DNA from: Zoogloea sp. LCSB751
Lineage (GTDB): Bacteria > Pseudomonadota > Gammaproteobacteria > Burkholderiales > Rhodocyclaceae
Assembly (NCBI RefSeq): GCF_002028455.1
Contig: NZ_MWUM01000022.1
Location: 27,599-91,598 of the forward strand
Reading direction: 5' to 3'
Length of the DNA stretch: 64,000 bases
Shown here: positions 7,943-17,046 of the stretch, one piece after another
Numbering within the stretch: the first letter of the stretch is position 1
Layout of the letters: every line of letters starts with the position of its first letter
Translations under genes and position numbers: made by a program
The notes under the pieces: generated by a model
The model's database searches: none
What the model was told of the DNA's origin: nothing
Seen by the model: only the letters and a program-made list of their open reading frames with translations

Positions 7943-10591
7943 ATGAACACCCTCCTCCTCCCCGACTGGTCGGCGGTCCTCGCCGCCGGCGCACCAACCG
8001 CCGGTGGCAAGGCCTGGACCCTGGCCCGGCTGGCCCGCTACGACTTTGCCATCCCGGCCGGCATGGTCGTGCCGGTCACCGCCTACCGCGCCTGGCTGAC
8101 CGCCAGCGGGCTGGAGACGGCACTGCTCGAAGCCGCCGCCGGCCCCGAGGCAGGACGAACGACGGCCCTTGGGAAGCTGGGGCAACAGCTGCGCGCCACG
8201 CCCGTCGACGAACGCCTGGCCGACATCCTGCGCGTCGAACTGACCTGCCCGCCGTGGCGTGATGCACCGCTGGCCGTCCGCTCCTCGTCACCGCAGGAGG
8301 ATTCCGCCAGCGCGTCCTTCGCCGGCATCCACGCGTCCTGCCTCAACGTGCGCGGCAGCACCGCGCTGCTGGAAGCCCTGGTCCAGGTGTGGGCCTCGTT
8401 ATGGACACCGGCCGCCGTCGCCTATCGCCAGCGTTTCGGCATCGCCCAGGCCGAAGCGGCGATGGCGGTCCTGATCATGCCGCTGGTTCCCGCCATGGCC
8501 AGCGGTATCGGCTTCACCTGCGATCCGCGGGACGGGCGCGACGACCGGCTGGTCATCCACGCCAGCTGGGGGCTCGGCGAAAGCCTGGTCGGCGGACACA
8601 CGACGGGCGACGAGATCGTGCTGGCCGAAGATCCGCTGGACGACCATCTGACCCTCCTTGAATACACACCCGGCGACAAGCGCGTCGCCACGGTTCCGGC
8701 CGGCGGGCACGGCACCGCACGGGTCGCCACGACGCCGGACAAGGCCGGCGCCCCGGTACTCGACACGCCCCGTGCGCTGGCCCTCGGCGAGCAGCTGCGT
8801 CTGGCCGCCCAGGCCCTGGATTACGCCCGTGCCGCCTACGATTGCGAATGGGCCTGGGACGGCCAGCGCTTCTGGCTGCTGCAGGCCCGGCCGATCACCG
8901 CCATGGGGCGCTGCACCTACCCGGAACTGGCCAACCAGCCCGACATCTGGTCCCGCGGCAATACCCGCGACGTGGTGCCCGCCCCCTTGTCTCCGGTGGA
9001 CTGGGGCGCCTCGCGCCGGTTGGTCAACAACCTGCTGGAAGGCGGCTACCGGCTTGCCGGCTTTACGCTGCACCCGGGCGCCCAGCGCGCCGGGCTATTC
9101 CACGGCCGCCTGTACCTGAACCTGTCGCTGATGCAGTGGGAAGGCTACGCCGCCTTCGCGGTCGCCCCCGCGGCAATGAACCGGCTGGTCGGTGGTCACC
9201 AGCCTGAGATCCACGTGCCGGCACTGGACCGGCAACAGCGCCTGCGCCGGATGCTGGGCATGCTGCGCTTCATGCGGAAAGCCGGCTCCCTGCGCCAGGC
9301 AGGCGAGACCGCCGCCACCGCACTGCTCGCCGACAGCCACCGCTGGCGCCACCAGCCACTGCCGGCGGACGACACCGGCCTGGCGGCCGAACTGCGTCGT
9401 CTGACCCGCCACGGCCGCGAGCAGCACGCGCTGCACTTCATGCAGGGCTCCGGCGGCGCAAGCCTGTCACTGCTGGTGGACCTGATCGACGCCCACCTGC
9501 CCGGCGAGGGCCACGCGCTGGCCTCGGCCCTGCTCGCCGGCGGTCCGCCGAGCGTGACGGCCCGGCAGAGCTATGAGCTGCACGCCCTGGCACGGCAGGC
9601 GATGGCCGACCCCGTCGCCCGCGCCTGGCTGGATGCCCACCGCCGCGAAGGGGGCGACTGGCGCACGCTCCCCACCGACAATGCCTTCCGCCAGGCCTTC
9701 GCCGATTTCCTCGAACGCTACGGCCACCGCGGCGTTTATGAAACCTATCTGCGCAACCCGCGCTGGCGGGAATGCCCCGACTACCTGCTGGACAGCCTGC
9801 CCGGCCTGGCCGCCACCGACCTTGCCCAGCTACAGGCGCGCCAGGCCCGCTGCGTCGCCGACGCCACGGCGCGGGTCCGCGCGGCCCTGCCGTGGTGGAA
9901 ACGTGGCTTTTTCCGCAGCCTGCTGCGCTCGGCCAAGCAGGAAACCAACGGCCGCGAAGCGGCCCGCAGCGCCCTGATCGCCTGCACCGAACCCGCCCGG
10001 CGGGTACTGCTAGCGGTCGGCCAGCGCTGGCACGAGCGTGGCTGGGCAGGCGCAGCCGACGACGTCTTCCTGCTGATGCCGGCCGAAATCCTCGCCGTGC
10101 TCGACGGCCAGCGGCCAGGCACCTCACTTGGCCCACTGATCGAGGAGCGGAAAGGCCAGCTCGCCGCATGGGAAACGGACGATGTCCCCGACGTGATCCT
10201 CGACGGCACGGCGGCCTGCAATATCGCGGCAACGGCCCCTGCTGCCGTCAATGGCGACAACATCTTCCACGGCGTGCCGGTCGGCAGCGGTCGGGCCGCC
10301 GGCCCGGTGCGCATCCTGCACTCACCGGAAGAAGGCCGGCGCCTGGAACACGGCGCCATCCTGGTCGTCCCGTCCACCGATCCGGCCTGGACTCCGCTGT
10401 TCCTCAAGGCCGGCGGACTGGTGATGGAAACCGGCGGCTTCCTGTCCCACGGTGCCATCGTGGCGCGGGAATTCGGCATCCCGGCGGTGGTGAACCTGCC
10501 CGGCATCCTGCAGATCCTGCGCGATGGGGAACACATCGAGGTGGACGGCGTGGCCGGTACCGTCCGGCGCGCGGCGGCTTTACCTAGCTGA
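7943..10591 (+). CDS. PEP-synthase-like phosphotransferase with the domain plan of rifampin phosphotransferase
   Basis: 882 residues. A PPDK_N/ATP-grasp domain (about 10-310) has AVRSSSPQEDSASASFAGIH and GIGFTCDPRDGRDDRL and ends in WLLQARPIT. A long helical central region of about 450 residues resembles no dikinase part that I recognise. A C-terminal phosphohistidine domain (about 770-875) has the catalytic His836 in GGFLSHGAIVAREFGIPAVV. The PEP/pyruvate-binding TIM barrel of true PEP synthases is absent. This ATP domain, central domain and swivelling-His domain order and size match rifampin phosphotransferase (RPH), which moves the beta-phosphate of ATP to an antibiotic hydroxyl. The substrate here is unknown. 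Cotranscription with a TetR repressor fits a xenobiotic- or metabolite-induced phosphotransferase. Confidence 0.82.
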   Translation: MNTLLLPDWSAVLAAGAPTAGGKAWTLARLARYDFAIPAGMVVPVTAYRAWLTASGLETALLEAAAGPEAGRTTALGKLGQQLRATPVDERLADILRVELTCPPWRDAPLAVRSSSPQEDSASASFAGIHASCLNVRGSTALLEALVQVWASLWTPAAVAYRQRFGIAQAEAAMAVLIMPLVPAMASGIGFTCDPRDGRDDRLVIHASWGLGESLVGGHTTGDEIVLAEDPLDDHLTLLEYTPGDKRVATVPAGGHGTARVATTPDKAGAPVLDTPRALALGEQLRLAAQALDYARAAYDCEWAWDGQRFWLLQARPITAMGRCTYPELANQPDIWSRGNTRDVVPAPLSPVDWGASRRLVNNLLEGGYRLAGFTLHPGAQRAGLFHGRLYLNLSLMQWEGYAAFAVAPAAMNRLVGGHQPEIHVPALDRQQRLRRMLGMLRFMRKAGSLRQAGETAATALLADSHRWRHQPLPADDTGLAAELRRLTRHGREQHALHFMQGSGGASLSLLVDLIDAHLPGEGHALASALLAGGPPSVTARQSYELHALARQAMADPVARAWLDAHRREGGDWRTLPTDNAFRQAFADFLERYGHRGVYETYLRNPRWRECPDYLLDSLPGLAATDLAQLQARQARCVADATARVRAALPWWKRGFFRSLLRSAKQETNGREAARSALIACTEPARRVLLAVGQRWHERGWAGAADDVFLLMPAEILAVLDGQRPGTSLGPLIEERKGQLAAWETDDVPDVILDGTAACNIAATAPAAVNGDNIFHGVPVGSGRAAGPVRILHSPEEGRRLEHGAILVVPSTDPAWTPLFLKAGGLVMETGGFLSHGAIVAREFGIPAVVNLPGILQILRDGEHIEVDGVAGTVRRAAALPS

Positions 10592-10618
10592 AGCATCCCT
10601 TCCCCAGGAGATCAGTCG

Positions 10619-10657
10619 ATGAACATAAACGGGGATCTATCTGTTGCCGGTCACTAA
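10619..10657 (+). pseudogene. Possible 5' stump of a gene cut off at the island edge
   Basis: Twenty-seven bases after the phosphotransferase gene is an AGGAG eight bases before an ATG that opens only 12 codons (MNINGDLSVAGH) before TAA. A good ribosome site in front of almost nothing, exactly where the lower-GC minus-strand island begins (the fecR-like stop is at 10654), suggests the start of a third operon gene whose body was lost when the island inserted. It could also be chance or a leader peptide. Confidence 0.3.
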
Positions 10658-11619
10658 GATACCTGTCCAGGCTCAATCAAGACCCAGAACCGAGTCCGAC
10701 GATTGACTCTCAGAGGCAAAGTCTGCACAAGGGCATCCAATGTCTTGTCTGTATCATCGAGTGAAAATCTGCCACTGACCCCGATTTGCGCGATTTCGGC
10801 TGACACCGTAATGACGCCATTGAAATAGGGGCGCAGTTGGTCAACAACCTCGGAGAGGGGCTGGTTCTTGACTTCCAGCCAGCCATCCTGCCAGGCCGTC
10901 GTGTATTCGCGGGATGGCTGCTGACTCTCAATTGCCATGCTGTCGAATCCAAGCGACTGACCGGGCTCCAGCAATTGCCGCCCGCCCTTCACTTCAGCAA
11001 GCGCATTGATTGAGTCAAGCGTCGTCACGCGGGTCTTTTCCCTGCGTACATCAATCTGAATCCGTCCCGCGTCAAGCGATACGTGCCCATGGGGCGTCGA
11101 CAAGACAAAAGGCAAGTTGGCATCCAATGCGATATCGGCCAACAGCTTTCCCTGGTCCACAAACAGGGAGCGAGACCTTGCACCGTCAAGCCTGATTGAG
11201 GTACAGGCATTGAGCGTGATGACACTGCTGTCGACCAATTGAAACTGCTTCCTCTCACCGACTCCCGTCCAATAATCGCCCCCCCACGACTTTGGCATAA
11301 AGCCCAGTTCTGCAGCAATACGCTGGCCGAGCCACAGGGAAGACACAGCCAACGCCCCCCCACCCAGAAACCTGCGCCGTGAGGCAGACGGCGCCTTCAG
11401 CAGTCTGTCGACATCAACAGCGGGCATTCTGGTCTTTTGCGCCAGGGAGATTGCTCCCAAAGCAGATTCAAGTCGAAGCCACGCGGCCTGGTGCTGCGGA
11501 TCGATACCCAGCCATTCCTGAAAAGCAGCCTGCTCATCCGGCCCCGCGTCCCCCGACTTGAGAGCTACAAACCACTTCACAGCTTCGTCTTCGACCGAAA
11601 TCGAGTGCCCCATTTTCAT
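10654..11619 (-). CDS. FecR-family transmembrane anti-sigma / signal-transfer protein
   Basis: 321 residues. A cytoplasmic DUF4880 region (about 8-50, with AAFQEWLGIDPQHQAAWLRL) is followed by a single hydrophobic segment near 83-100 (FLGGGALAVSSLWLGQRIAA). The periplasmic FecR domain (about 110-200, RIQIDVRREKTRVTTL) and a C-terminal secretin-like DUF4974 region (about 240-315) complete the family plan. FecR proteins relay ligand occupancy of a TonB-dependent transducer to an ECF sigma factor. The start overlaps the sigma gene stop by 4 bp (ATGA). The partner receptor is encoded about 12 kb upstream at the other end of the same strand run. Confidence 0.9.
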   Translation of the reverse strand: MKMGHSISVEDEAVKWFVALKSGDAGPDEQAAFQEWLGIDPQHQAAWLRLESALGAISLAQKTRMPAVDVDRLLKAPSASRRRFLGGGALAVSSLWLGQRIAAELGFMPKSWGGDYWTGVGERKQFQLVDSSVITLNACTSIRLDGARSRSLFVDQGKLLADIALDANLPFVLSTPHGHVSLDAGRIQIDVRREKTRVTTLDSINALAEVKGGRQLLEPGQSLGFDSMAIESQQPSREYTTAWQDGWLEVKNQPLSEVVDQLRPYFNGVITVSAEIAQIGVSGRFSLDDTDKTLDALVQTLPLRVNRRTRFWVLIEPGQVS

Positions 11620-12125
11620 ATTTCCACGCTTGCCATGCAGCTCTTCAAGGCTTTTGTCATGTACTGCTTTACCATACTCACGGAAACGCCGAGACGCTCG
11701 GCAATTTCGGCATACGACAGGCCATCGATCTGACTCAAGAGGAAGGCCATCTTGGCTTTGCTCGAGAGCCCCTGGAGGACTCTGTCGATCTCCAGCAAGC
11801 TCGCAACAACTTGGGCGCGTTCCTCCGGAGAAGGATAAGTTGGTTCCGGCAACTGACTCAGCATCTCAAGGTAAGCCCGCTCAAGCTCACGACGACGCCA
11901 ACCATGAATAGCCAAACGCTTCGCGATGGTGCTCAAGAGCGCGCGCGGCTCCTTAATGCCTTCATGGGGAATTCGCAGCACTTGCGCAAAGGTCTCCGCC
12001 GCCAGATCTTCGGCATTCGCCGGGCACTCCACCTGCCTACGTACGTGACGCCGCAGCCAGAGGTAGTGCTCACGAAACATCCAATCGAAAAACTGCGTAC
12101 GCGGGAGATTCTTTGGATCGCTCAT
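11616..12125 (-). CDS. ECF sigma factor, FecI type
   Basis: 169 residues. Region 2 (about 12-75) has FFDWMFREHYLWLRRHVRRQ and NAEDLAAETFAQVLR. Region 4 (about 110-160) has AFLLSQIDGLSYAEIAERLG and SVSMVKQYMTKALKSCM, the typical FecI/PvdS ending. It is followed by the fecR-like gene with a 4-bp overlap. A 137-bp gap separates it from the FMN reductase gene upstream, so the pair probably has its own promoter. By family rule it should direct transcription from the TonB receptor promoter when substrate is bound. Confidence 0.92.
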   Translation of the reverse strand: MSDPKNLPRTQFFDWMFREHYLWLRRHVRRQVECPANAEDLAAETFAQVLRIPHEGIKEPRALLSTIAKRLAIHGWRRRELERAYLEMLSQLPEPTYPSPEERAQVVASLLEIDRVLQGLSSKAKMAFLLSQIDGLSYAEIAERLGVSVSMVKQYMTKALKSCMASVEI

Positions 12126-12262
12126 TGCAGTACGGTCACAAAGCCATTAATTTCATTAGTATCAAGTGCCCGACAAGCGCTACAAACCAATAAATATCGG
12201 TTAGCAAATCACGATATGACAGCGCGCACTCAGTCAATGCCATGGCCGCGCCCGACCAACAG

Positions 12263-12802
12263 TTATGCACGCCCGGCCGTGGTGGAAAGCGCCTGCACAA
12301 GATCACCGACACCCGCCTCAATACGCGCTTGAATCGTTTCAGTAAGCTCCAGATGTCCATCGACTAGGCGTGCCTGGGCCTCATCAACGAAAATACTCGC
12401 CAGTAAATGACGTGCCCCGAGACTGCAAAGCACGGGCTTTAATGCGTAGTCGAGCGCCAGGGCATGGACCAGACTTCCCCCAGTTGCTATTGGCAGAATG
12501 ATCTTGCCGTCCAGCCCTCCTTGAGGCAGGAGATCAAGGAACACCTTCAGCACGCCCGAATATGAAGCCTTATATATGGGGGTCCCAATAACGAGCGCAC
12601 GGGCACAGTCAACTTGGTGCAAGGCCCTGCTAATGGACGGCTCATCCACCTTGCCCGCCAACAGGGCATCGGCAGGAAGTGCCCGAACTGCAATCCTCTC
12701 CACAGGCTGCTGGCGCAGGCGAAGCATGTTTCCGACATGGCTTAGGACGTGCTGTGATCTGGATGTCTCGGCCGGGCTACCCGACACGGTCAGGATGGTC
12801 AT
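12263..12802 (-). CDS. NADPH-dependent FMN reductase (SsuE/MsuE family)
   Basis: 179 residues with a flavodoxin-like fold. The N-terminal phosphate-binding loop is ILTVSGSPAETSRSQHVL. The family signature ALVIGTPIYKASYSGVLKVF is followed by LDLLPQGGLDGKIILPIATG. SsuE/MsuE enzymes supply reduced FMN to two-component monooxygenases that cleave sulfonates or related compounds. Here the obvious partner is the NtaA/DszA-type monooxygenase encoded in the same operon at 19887-21242. It is the last gene of the long minus-strand run before the sigma-factor gap, 19 bp after the MATE gene. Confidence 0.92.
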   Translation of the reverse strand: MTILTVSGSPAETSRSQHVLSHVGNMLRLRQQPVERIAVRALPADALLAGKVDEPSISRALHQVDCARALVIGTPIYKASYSGVLKVFLDLLPQGGLDGKIILPIATGGSLVHALALDYALKPVLCSLGARHLLASIFVDEAQARLVDGHLELTETIQARIEAGVGDLVQALSTTAGRA

Positions 12803-12821
12803 GTGCGTTTCTCCAAGGTGT

Positions 12822-14201
12822 TCAAATTACAGCTGACGAGCCTGCGCCTGCCTTCCGATTGGCGCTCCCGCGCAAGATCCATTTCGGAAACAGCGCCGCC
12901 AGAACCAACGCCCTGACGGCCATGAAAATGACAAAGCCGAGCCACAGACCGTGATTCCCGTAGGCAGTCACGAAATCGACGGTAACCCAACGAAAGGCCA
13001 CTGCTGCTGCTGCCATCGAGATCAGCAGGCAGCTTGCGCGCGTCGCACCAATGAACACTCCGTCGAGAACGAAACTCCATACCGAGACAATGGGCAACAC
13101 CGAAAGCCAGACGAGATAGATTTGCGCTTCCGTCCGCACCGCCAACAGGTCCGTGAGCATTGCCAGAATCGGGGCGCCACACAGCCCGACCAAGCCGGAC
13201 AGACACAGACAGGCCCCCACCCCATACATCAGCCCGGAAACTACGATCCGCACAAGTCTCGGCCGCTCTCCCGCACCCCAGGCTGCGCCTACCAGTGCCT
13301 GGGTAACATGGGCAAATCCATCGAGCGCATAGCCAAAAAACGTATTCATGTTGAGTAGCAGCCCATTGGCGGCAAATGCAACGCTCCCTTGGAGCGCACT
13401 GAGGCGGGAGAACTCGGCAAAGGTCAGAATCAATGCCAAAGTCCTTAAAAAAAGCAGGAAATGCAACCTCAGCAGGTGACCGATAGCTTCCAGCTCGAGC
13501 AAGGCACGCCAACTCGGCGGCCTGAGGCGAATCCCCAGCCCTGCCACAAGCCACATGGCCATCACGCTACCCGCGAGATCGGACAACGCGGCCGCCGTAC
13601 CCAAAGCAGCGCTGCCGCCCCCGAAACCAAAGACCCAGACCACCGCGATGAGCGCGTTCGCACCGTTCGAGAACACTTGCAGTGCCAACGCAGCACGAAC
13701 GGCCTGGCACCCTACCAATACGCCAAGGATGCACGCATTGGCCAATGCGAGAGGGAAGGACCACAGACGTGCCTGAAGGTAATGTTGCGCTTCGGCCAGC
13801 ACCGGACCGCGCCCACCGAGCCCCTCGAGTGCCAGAGGCATCAAGCCGGGACGCGCGGCCAGCACCAGCCCGCCAAACACACCGCACAGAATCAACACAC
13901 GTGCAGCGATGAGGCCAATGGCCGGAAAATCCCGCGTCCCGAAGGCCTGCGCCACGAGACCGGTGGCAGTCATGCGCAGGAAGCCCAGGCCCCAGAACAG
14001 AAGGTTGAACAACAAGCCCCCCATCGTCACCCCCGCCAGCGCATCCGGATACCCGAGATGCCCCGCGATCGCCGCGTCGACCAAGGCCACGAGGGGCTGG
14101 GACAAGTTCATGGCGATGGCCGGCACGACCAAACGGAAGAAAGGCCCCGCCGGCAATGGCTCCATATCCTTGCACCATCGCCATCCCGACCAACGTCTCA
14201 T
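12822..14201 (-). CDS. MATE-family efflux transporter
   Basis: 459 residues, about 12 hydrophobic segments in two related halves. The N-terminal MATE pattern is visible (FFRLVVPAIAMNLSQPLVAL, then VDAAIAGHLGYPDALAGVTM). Members export cationic drugs or metabolites using a Na+ or H+ gradient from the inner membrane. The ATG at 14201 forms a TGATG overlap with the permease gene upstream and has GGAG close by, which favours it over an internal ATG at 14165. In this operon it may expel a toxic product of the imported compound (inference). Confidence 0.88.
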   Translation of the reverse strand: MRRWSGWRWCKDMEPLPAGPFFRLVVPAIAMNLSQPLVALVDAAIAGHLGYPDALAGVTMGGLLFNLLFWGLGFLRMTATGLVAQAFGTRDFPAIGLIAARVLILCGVFGGLVLAARPGLMPLALEGLGGRGPVLAEAQHYLQARLWSFPLALANACILGVLVGCQAVRAALALQVFSNGANALIAVVWVFGFGGGSAALGTAAALSDLAGSVMAMWLVAGLGIRLRPPSWRALLELEAIGHLLRLHFLLFLRTLALILTFAEFSRLSALQGSVAFAANGLLLNMNTFFGYALDGFAHVTQALVGAAWGAGERPRLVRIVVSGLMYGVGACLCLSGLVGLCGAPILAMLTDLLAVRTEAQIYLVWLSVLPIVSVWSFVLDGVFIGATRASCLLISMAAAAVAFRWVTVDFVTAYGNHGLWLGFVIFMAVRALVLAALFPKWILRGSANRKAGAGSSAVI

Positions 14202-15010
14202 CAGCTCCGACGCCCCGGCGCCTTGCGCGCCAGACCCAACACCGTAACAGTCACGATGGACAGAACGGCCACCATCGCGGCCACTGCCGCAACGGCGGGC
14301 GTGAGGTTCTGACTCACATAGGCATAGATGCGCACAGACAGCGGAGGGGTGTCCACCGGCCCGATGAAAAGCGCCAGCACGGTTTCATCCCATGCCGACT
14401 GGAACGCCAGCACAAGGGACGACAACAATGCGGTCGCCGACAAGGGCAGCAGGATAGTCCTCACGATCGTACGCGGCCGTGCCCCAAGCACTGCCGCGGC
14501 CGTCCACAGGTTTCCCTCAAACACCGAGAAGGCCGCCAGAACCAGGCTGACTGAAAGCGGCAACGCCAGCATGGTGTTTGCCAACACCAGAACCCACGCA
14601 CGCCCCACCCAACCCCAGGACAAGCATAAGGAGAACAGGCCAGTCGCCACCGCCACGTGGGGCACCCACAGCGGCGCCAGCAACACGGCAAGCAGCCCCT
14701 TGGGCAAGCGGTGATAGCGCAGTTGGGCAATCCCGACCAGCACGGCGAGAAAGGTCGCCAGTACCGCCGTTGCCAGCGCAAGGCCAAAGGAAAATGCCGC
14801 GGAGTCGAGCCAGTCCTGGTCTGCCAACACGTCTTGGAACCAGTGCAGGGTCAGTCCCGACGGAGGGAACTCCAGAAACTCGCTCTCGCCAATGGACGCC
14901 GGGAAAATAGCCAGCGCCGGCAGTAAGAGAAAGATCGCGAGGCACAAGACGTAAGCCGCCCCCGCCGTGGCACGCAGGCCGTCCCACCCCCTTGCAGGCC
15001 GCCGGTTCAT
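14201..15010 (-). CDS. ABC transporter permease (PotC-like)
   Basis: 269 residues with six hydrophobic segments and the binding-protein-dependent permease EAA-type loop around AAAVLGARPRTIVRTILLPL. It resembles the second permease of spermidine/putrescine, iron(III) or thiamine-type importers. It overlaps the first permease gene by 4 bp and the MATE gene by a TGATG junction. It functions in the inner membrane with the proteins encoded at 15007-18185. Confidence 0.9.
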   Translation of the reverse strand: MNRRPARGWDGLRATAGAAYVLCLAIFLLLPALAIFPASIGESEFLEFPPSGLTLHWFQDVLADQDWLDSAAFSFGLALATAVLATFLAVLVGIAQLRYHRLPKGLLAVLLAPLWVPHVAVATGLFSLCLSWGWVGRAWVLVLANTMLALPLSVSLVLAAFSVFEGNLWTAAAVLGARPRTIVRTILLPLSATALLSSLVLAFQSAWDETVLALFIGPVDTPPLSVRIYAYVSQNLTPAVAAVAAMVAVLSIVTVTVLGLARKAPGRRS

Positions 15011-15894
15011 GCTGCGGCTCCACGGCGTCGCGGCGGCCGGAATCCCCGCCCCCCCAAGGCTAGGCAGACCAGGCCAGCCGCGCCAACGACCGCGGTCATC
15101 ACAACACCGGATGTTGCTCCGAGGGCGGCTCCGTTTTCGAAGTCGAACACCATGTCTCCCAGCATGACCTTGCCAAGCACCACATCATCCGGCCCACCCA
15201 GCAACGTTGGCGTCAGGAACAGGCCCGTTCCCAGGGAGAAACCCAGGAAAACAGCAAGCATGAGGGTAGGGCGGATCTGGGGCAGATAGGCGGTCATGAG
15301 CACCTGAAACGGGCTCGCGCCTAAGGATCGGGCAGCAGCAATCAGGCCGCGATCCACCTTGCCCAGGCCGTTGATCAATGCCAGAGCCACGGCGGGCAGG
15401 ATGATTTGCACCATGCCCAGCAAGACTGCCCACGGCGTATAGAGCAGGCCGAGCGGCTGCCTGATCACGCCGGTAGCCATGAGGATCGCGTCGAGCAAGC
15501 CACCGTTGCCAAGGACAATTTGCCAGGAAACTGTACGGATCAGCCCGGAGATCGCCATCGCAACGATCAGGACACCGATGAACGACCTCAACCAGCGCCC
15601 CCCCCGGTGCGCCACGAACGTGCAGGCCGGCAAGGCAATGACGAGCGCAAGCACGGCAGCAGCCAGACTGAAGGCGAGCGTATTGGAAAGTGCGGTCAGG
15701 TACTGGGGCTTCGTGAAAAAGCTGCGGTAATGCGCAAGCCCGGATTCACCGGGCAATCCCAGGGATCGCACCAGGTTTTCGAGCAGGGGAGCGAGCAGGA
15801 AGACACCGGAGATCACGATGACGGGCAAGAGCAATGCGGCCTGCCGCCAGGACATCCACCCCCAGGATTCGGCGATTTGCTGCCTAGACTGCAT
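15007..15894 (-). CDS. ABC transporter permease (PotB-like)
   Basis: 295 residues with about six hydrophobic segments. The EAA-type cytoplasmic loop is AARSLGASPFQVLMTAYLPQ. It pairs with the PotC-like permease, whose gene overlaps its 3' end by 4 bp. A 57-bp gap separates it from the ATPase gene upstream. The substrate is set by the binding protein encoded at 17046-18185 and cannot be read from the permease. Confidence 0.9.
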   Translation of the reverse strand: MQSRQQIAESWGWMSWRQAALLLPVIVISGVFLLAPLLENLVRSLGLPGESGLAHYRSFFTKPQYLTALSNTLAFSLAAAVLALVIALPACTFVAHRGGRWLRSFIGVLIVAMAISGLIRTVSWQIVLGNGGLLDAILMATGVIRQPLGLLYTPWAVLLGMVQIILPAVALALINGLGKVDRGLIAAARSLGASPFQVLMTAYLPQIRPTLMLAVFLGFSLGTGLFLTPTLLGGPDDVVLGKVMLGDMVFDFENGAALGATSGVVMTAVVGAAGLVCLALGGRGFRPPRRRGAAA

Positions 15895-15951
15895 GAATCA
15901 ACTTTCCTTGGAACGTGCTCAAGGGCGCGCCTTCGGGCCGCCCGCCACACT

Positions 15952-17046
15952 TCAGATATTGACGAGCCAGGAATCTTCCGGCCGCCAGTGGATGGACAAC
16001 ACACCCCCTGTCGGCAGATGCCTTCGGCCCGATACCTCTGCCTTCAGGAGCATCCCCTCCTCGGTATGCAAGTGAATCCGCTGGCGCCCGCCGAGATAGA
16101 CCGAACTTGTCACCCTGGCCCGGACGCCCCCCCGTGCAGGCGCATACCCTTGCGTGGAAGGCTCATCCACTGCCACCAGAAGATGTTCGGGCCGCACGAC
16201 GATGGCAGCCGACCGCTCCGGAGTGGAGCCAGGAGCATGCGGAACAACGACTTCACCCCACGCAGTCTCGGCCTTGGCCTGCCCGTCTCCACACTGTCGC
16301 CAGCGCTGCACGGGTACGAGATTGGCATCCCCGAGAAACTCGGCGGCCCAGGCACCGGGCGGACGCTCGTACAGGTCACGCGGCGACCCGTCGGCCACGA
16401 TGCGCCCTTGGTTGCACACGATGATCCGATCCGAAAGGAACATTGCCTCATCCTGGTCGTGGGTCACGTAGAGGGTCGGGACGCCTGTCTCCCGCTGAAT
16501 ACGTCGAAACTCCTCCTGGAGTTCCCCCCGGAGACGCTTGTCCAACGCCCCCAATGGCTCGTCCATGAGCAATACATCGGGGTCGAACACCAGAGCCCGG
16601 GCCACTGCAACCCGCTGCGCCTGCCCTCCCGATATCTCGCCGGGATACCGGTCCGCCTCGCGGATCAGCCCTACCAGATCGAGAAAGGCCGCCACCCGGC
16701 TCTTGATCGCAGGCTCGGTCCACTTACGCAATTTCAGGGGATAAGCAATGTTCTCTGCTACCGTCAGATGTGGAAACAGCGAGTACTGCTGAAAAACCAT
16801 GCCGATATTGCGTTCATGAGGGCGTAACGCAGCCGCGTCCTTGCCATGGATGTACACCGCCCCACGGTCCGGCAGGACAGAACCCACCACCAGCCCAAGA
16901 ATCGTGGACTTGCCTGAACCGCTCGGCCCCAGCAGGGAAACGAATTCCCCTGGATTCACGTCCAGCGACACCCCATCCAGAGCGCAAAAATCGCCATAAC
17001 GCTTGATCACCCCGCGTAAGGCGATTGCCATGTCGGTAGGCCGCAT
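15952..17046 (-). CDS. ABC transporter ATP-binding protein (PotA-like, with TOBE domain)
   Basis: 364 residues. Walker A is GPSGSGKST (residues 40-48), the Q-loop lies in MVFQQYSLFPHL, the signature motif is ISGGQAQRVAVARALV and Walker B is VLLMDEPLGALD, followed by the switch His in VTHDQDEAMFLSD. A C-terminal TOBE-type regulatory region (about 280-360) ends in LSIHWRPEDSWLV. The ATG at 17046 overlaps the stop of the binding-protein gene (TGATG), which is why I reject a longer in-frame reading into that gene. Confidence 0.93.
   Translation of the reverse strand: MRPTDMAIALRGVIKRYGDFCALDGVSLDVNPGEFVSLLGPSGSGKSTILGLVVGSVLPDRGAVYIHGKDAAALRPHERNIGMVFQQYSLFPHLTVAENIAYPLKLRKWTEPAIKSRVAAFLDLVGLIREADRYPGEISGGQAQRVAVARALVFDPDVLLMDEPLGALDKRLRGELQEEFRRIQRETGVPTLYVTHDQDEAMFLSDRIIVCNQGRIVADGSPRDLYERPPGAWAAEFLGDANLVPVQRWRQCGDGQAKAETAWGEVVVPHAPGSTPERSAAIVVRPEHLLVAVDEPSTQGYAPARGGVRARVTSSVYLGGRQRIHLHTEEGMLLKAEVSGRRHLPTGGVLSIHWRPEDSWLVNI

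Noticed and set aside
12136..12360. Short minus-strand frame between the sigma-factor and FMN reductase genes
   Set aside because: It overlaps the 3' end of the FMN reductase gene and lacks a ribosome site; the gap is better explained as the promoter region of the sigma-factor gene.
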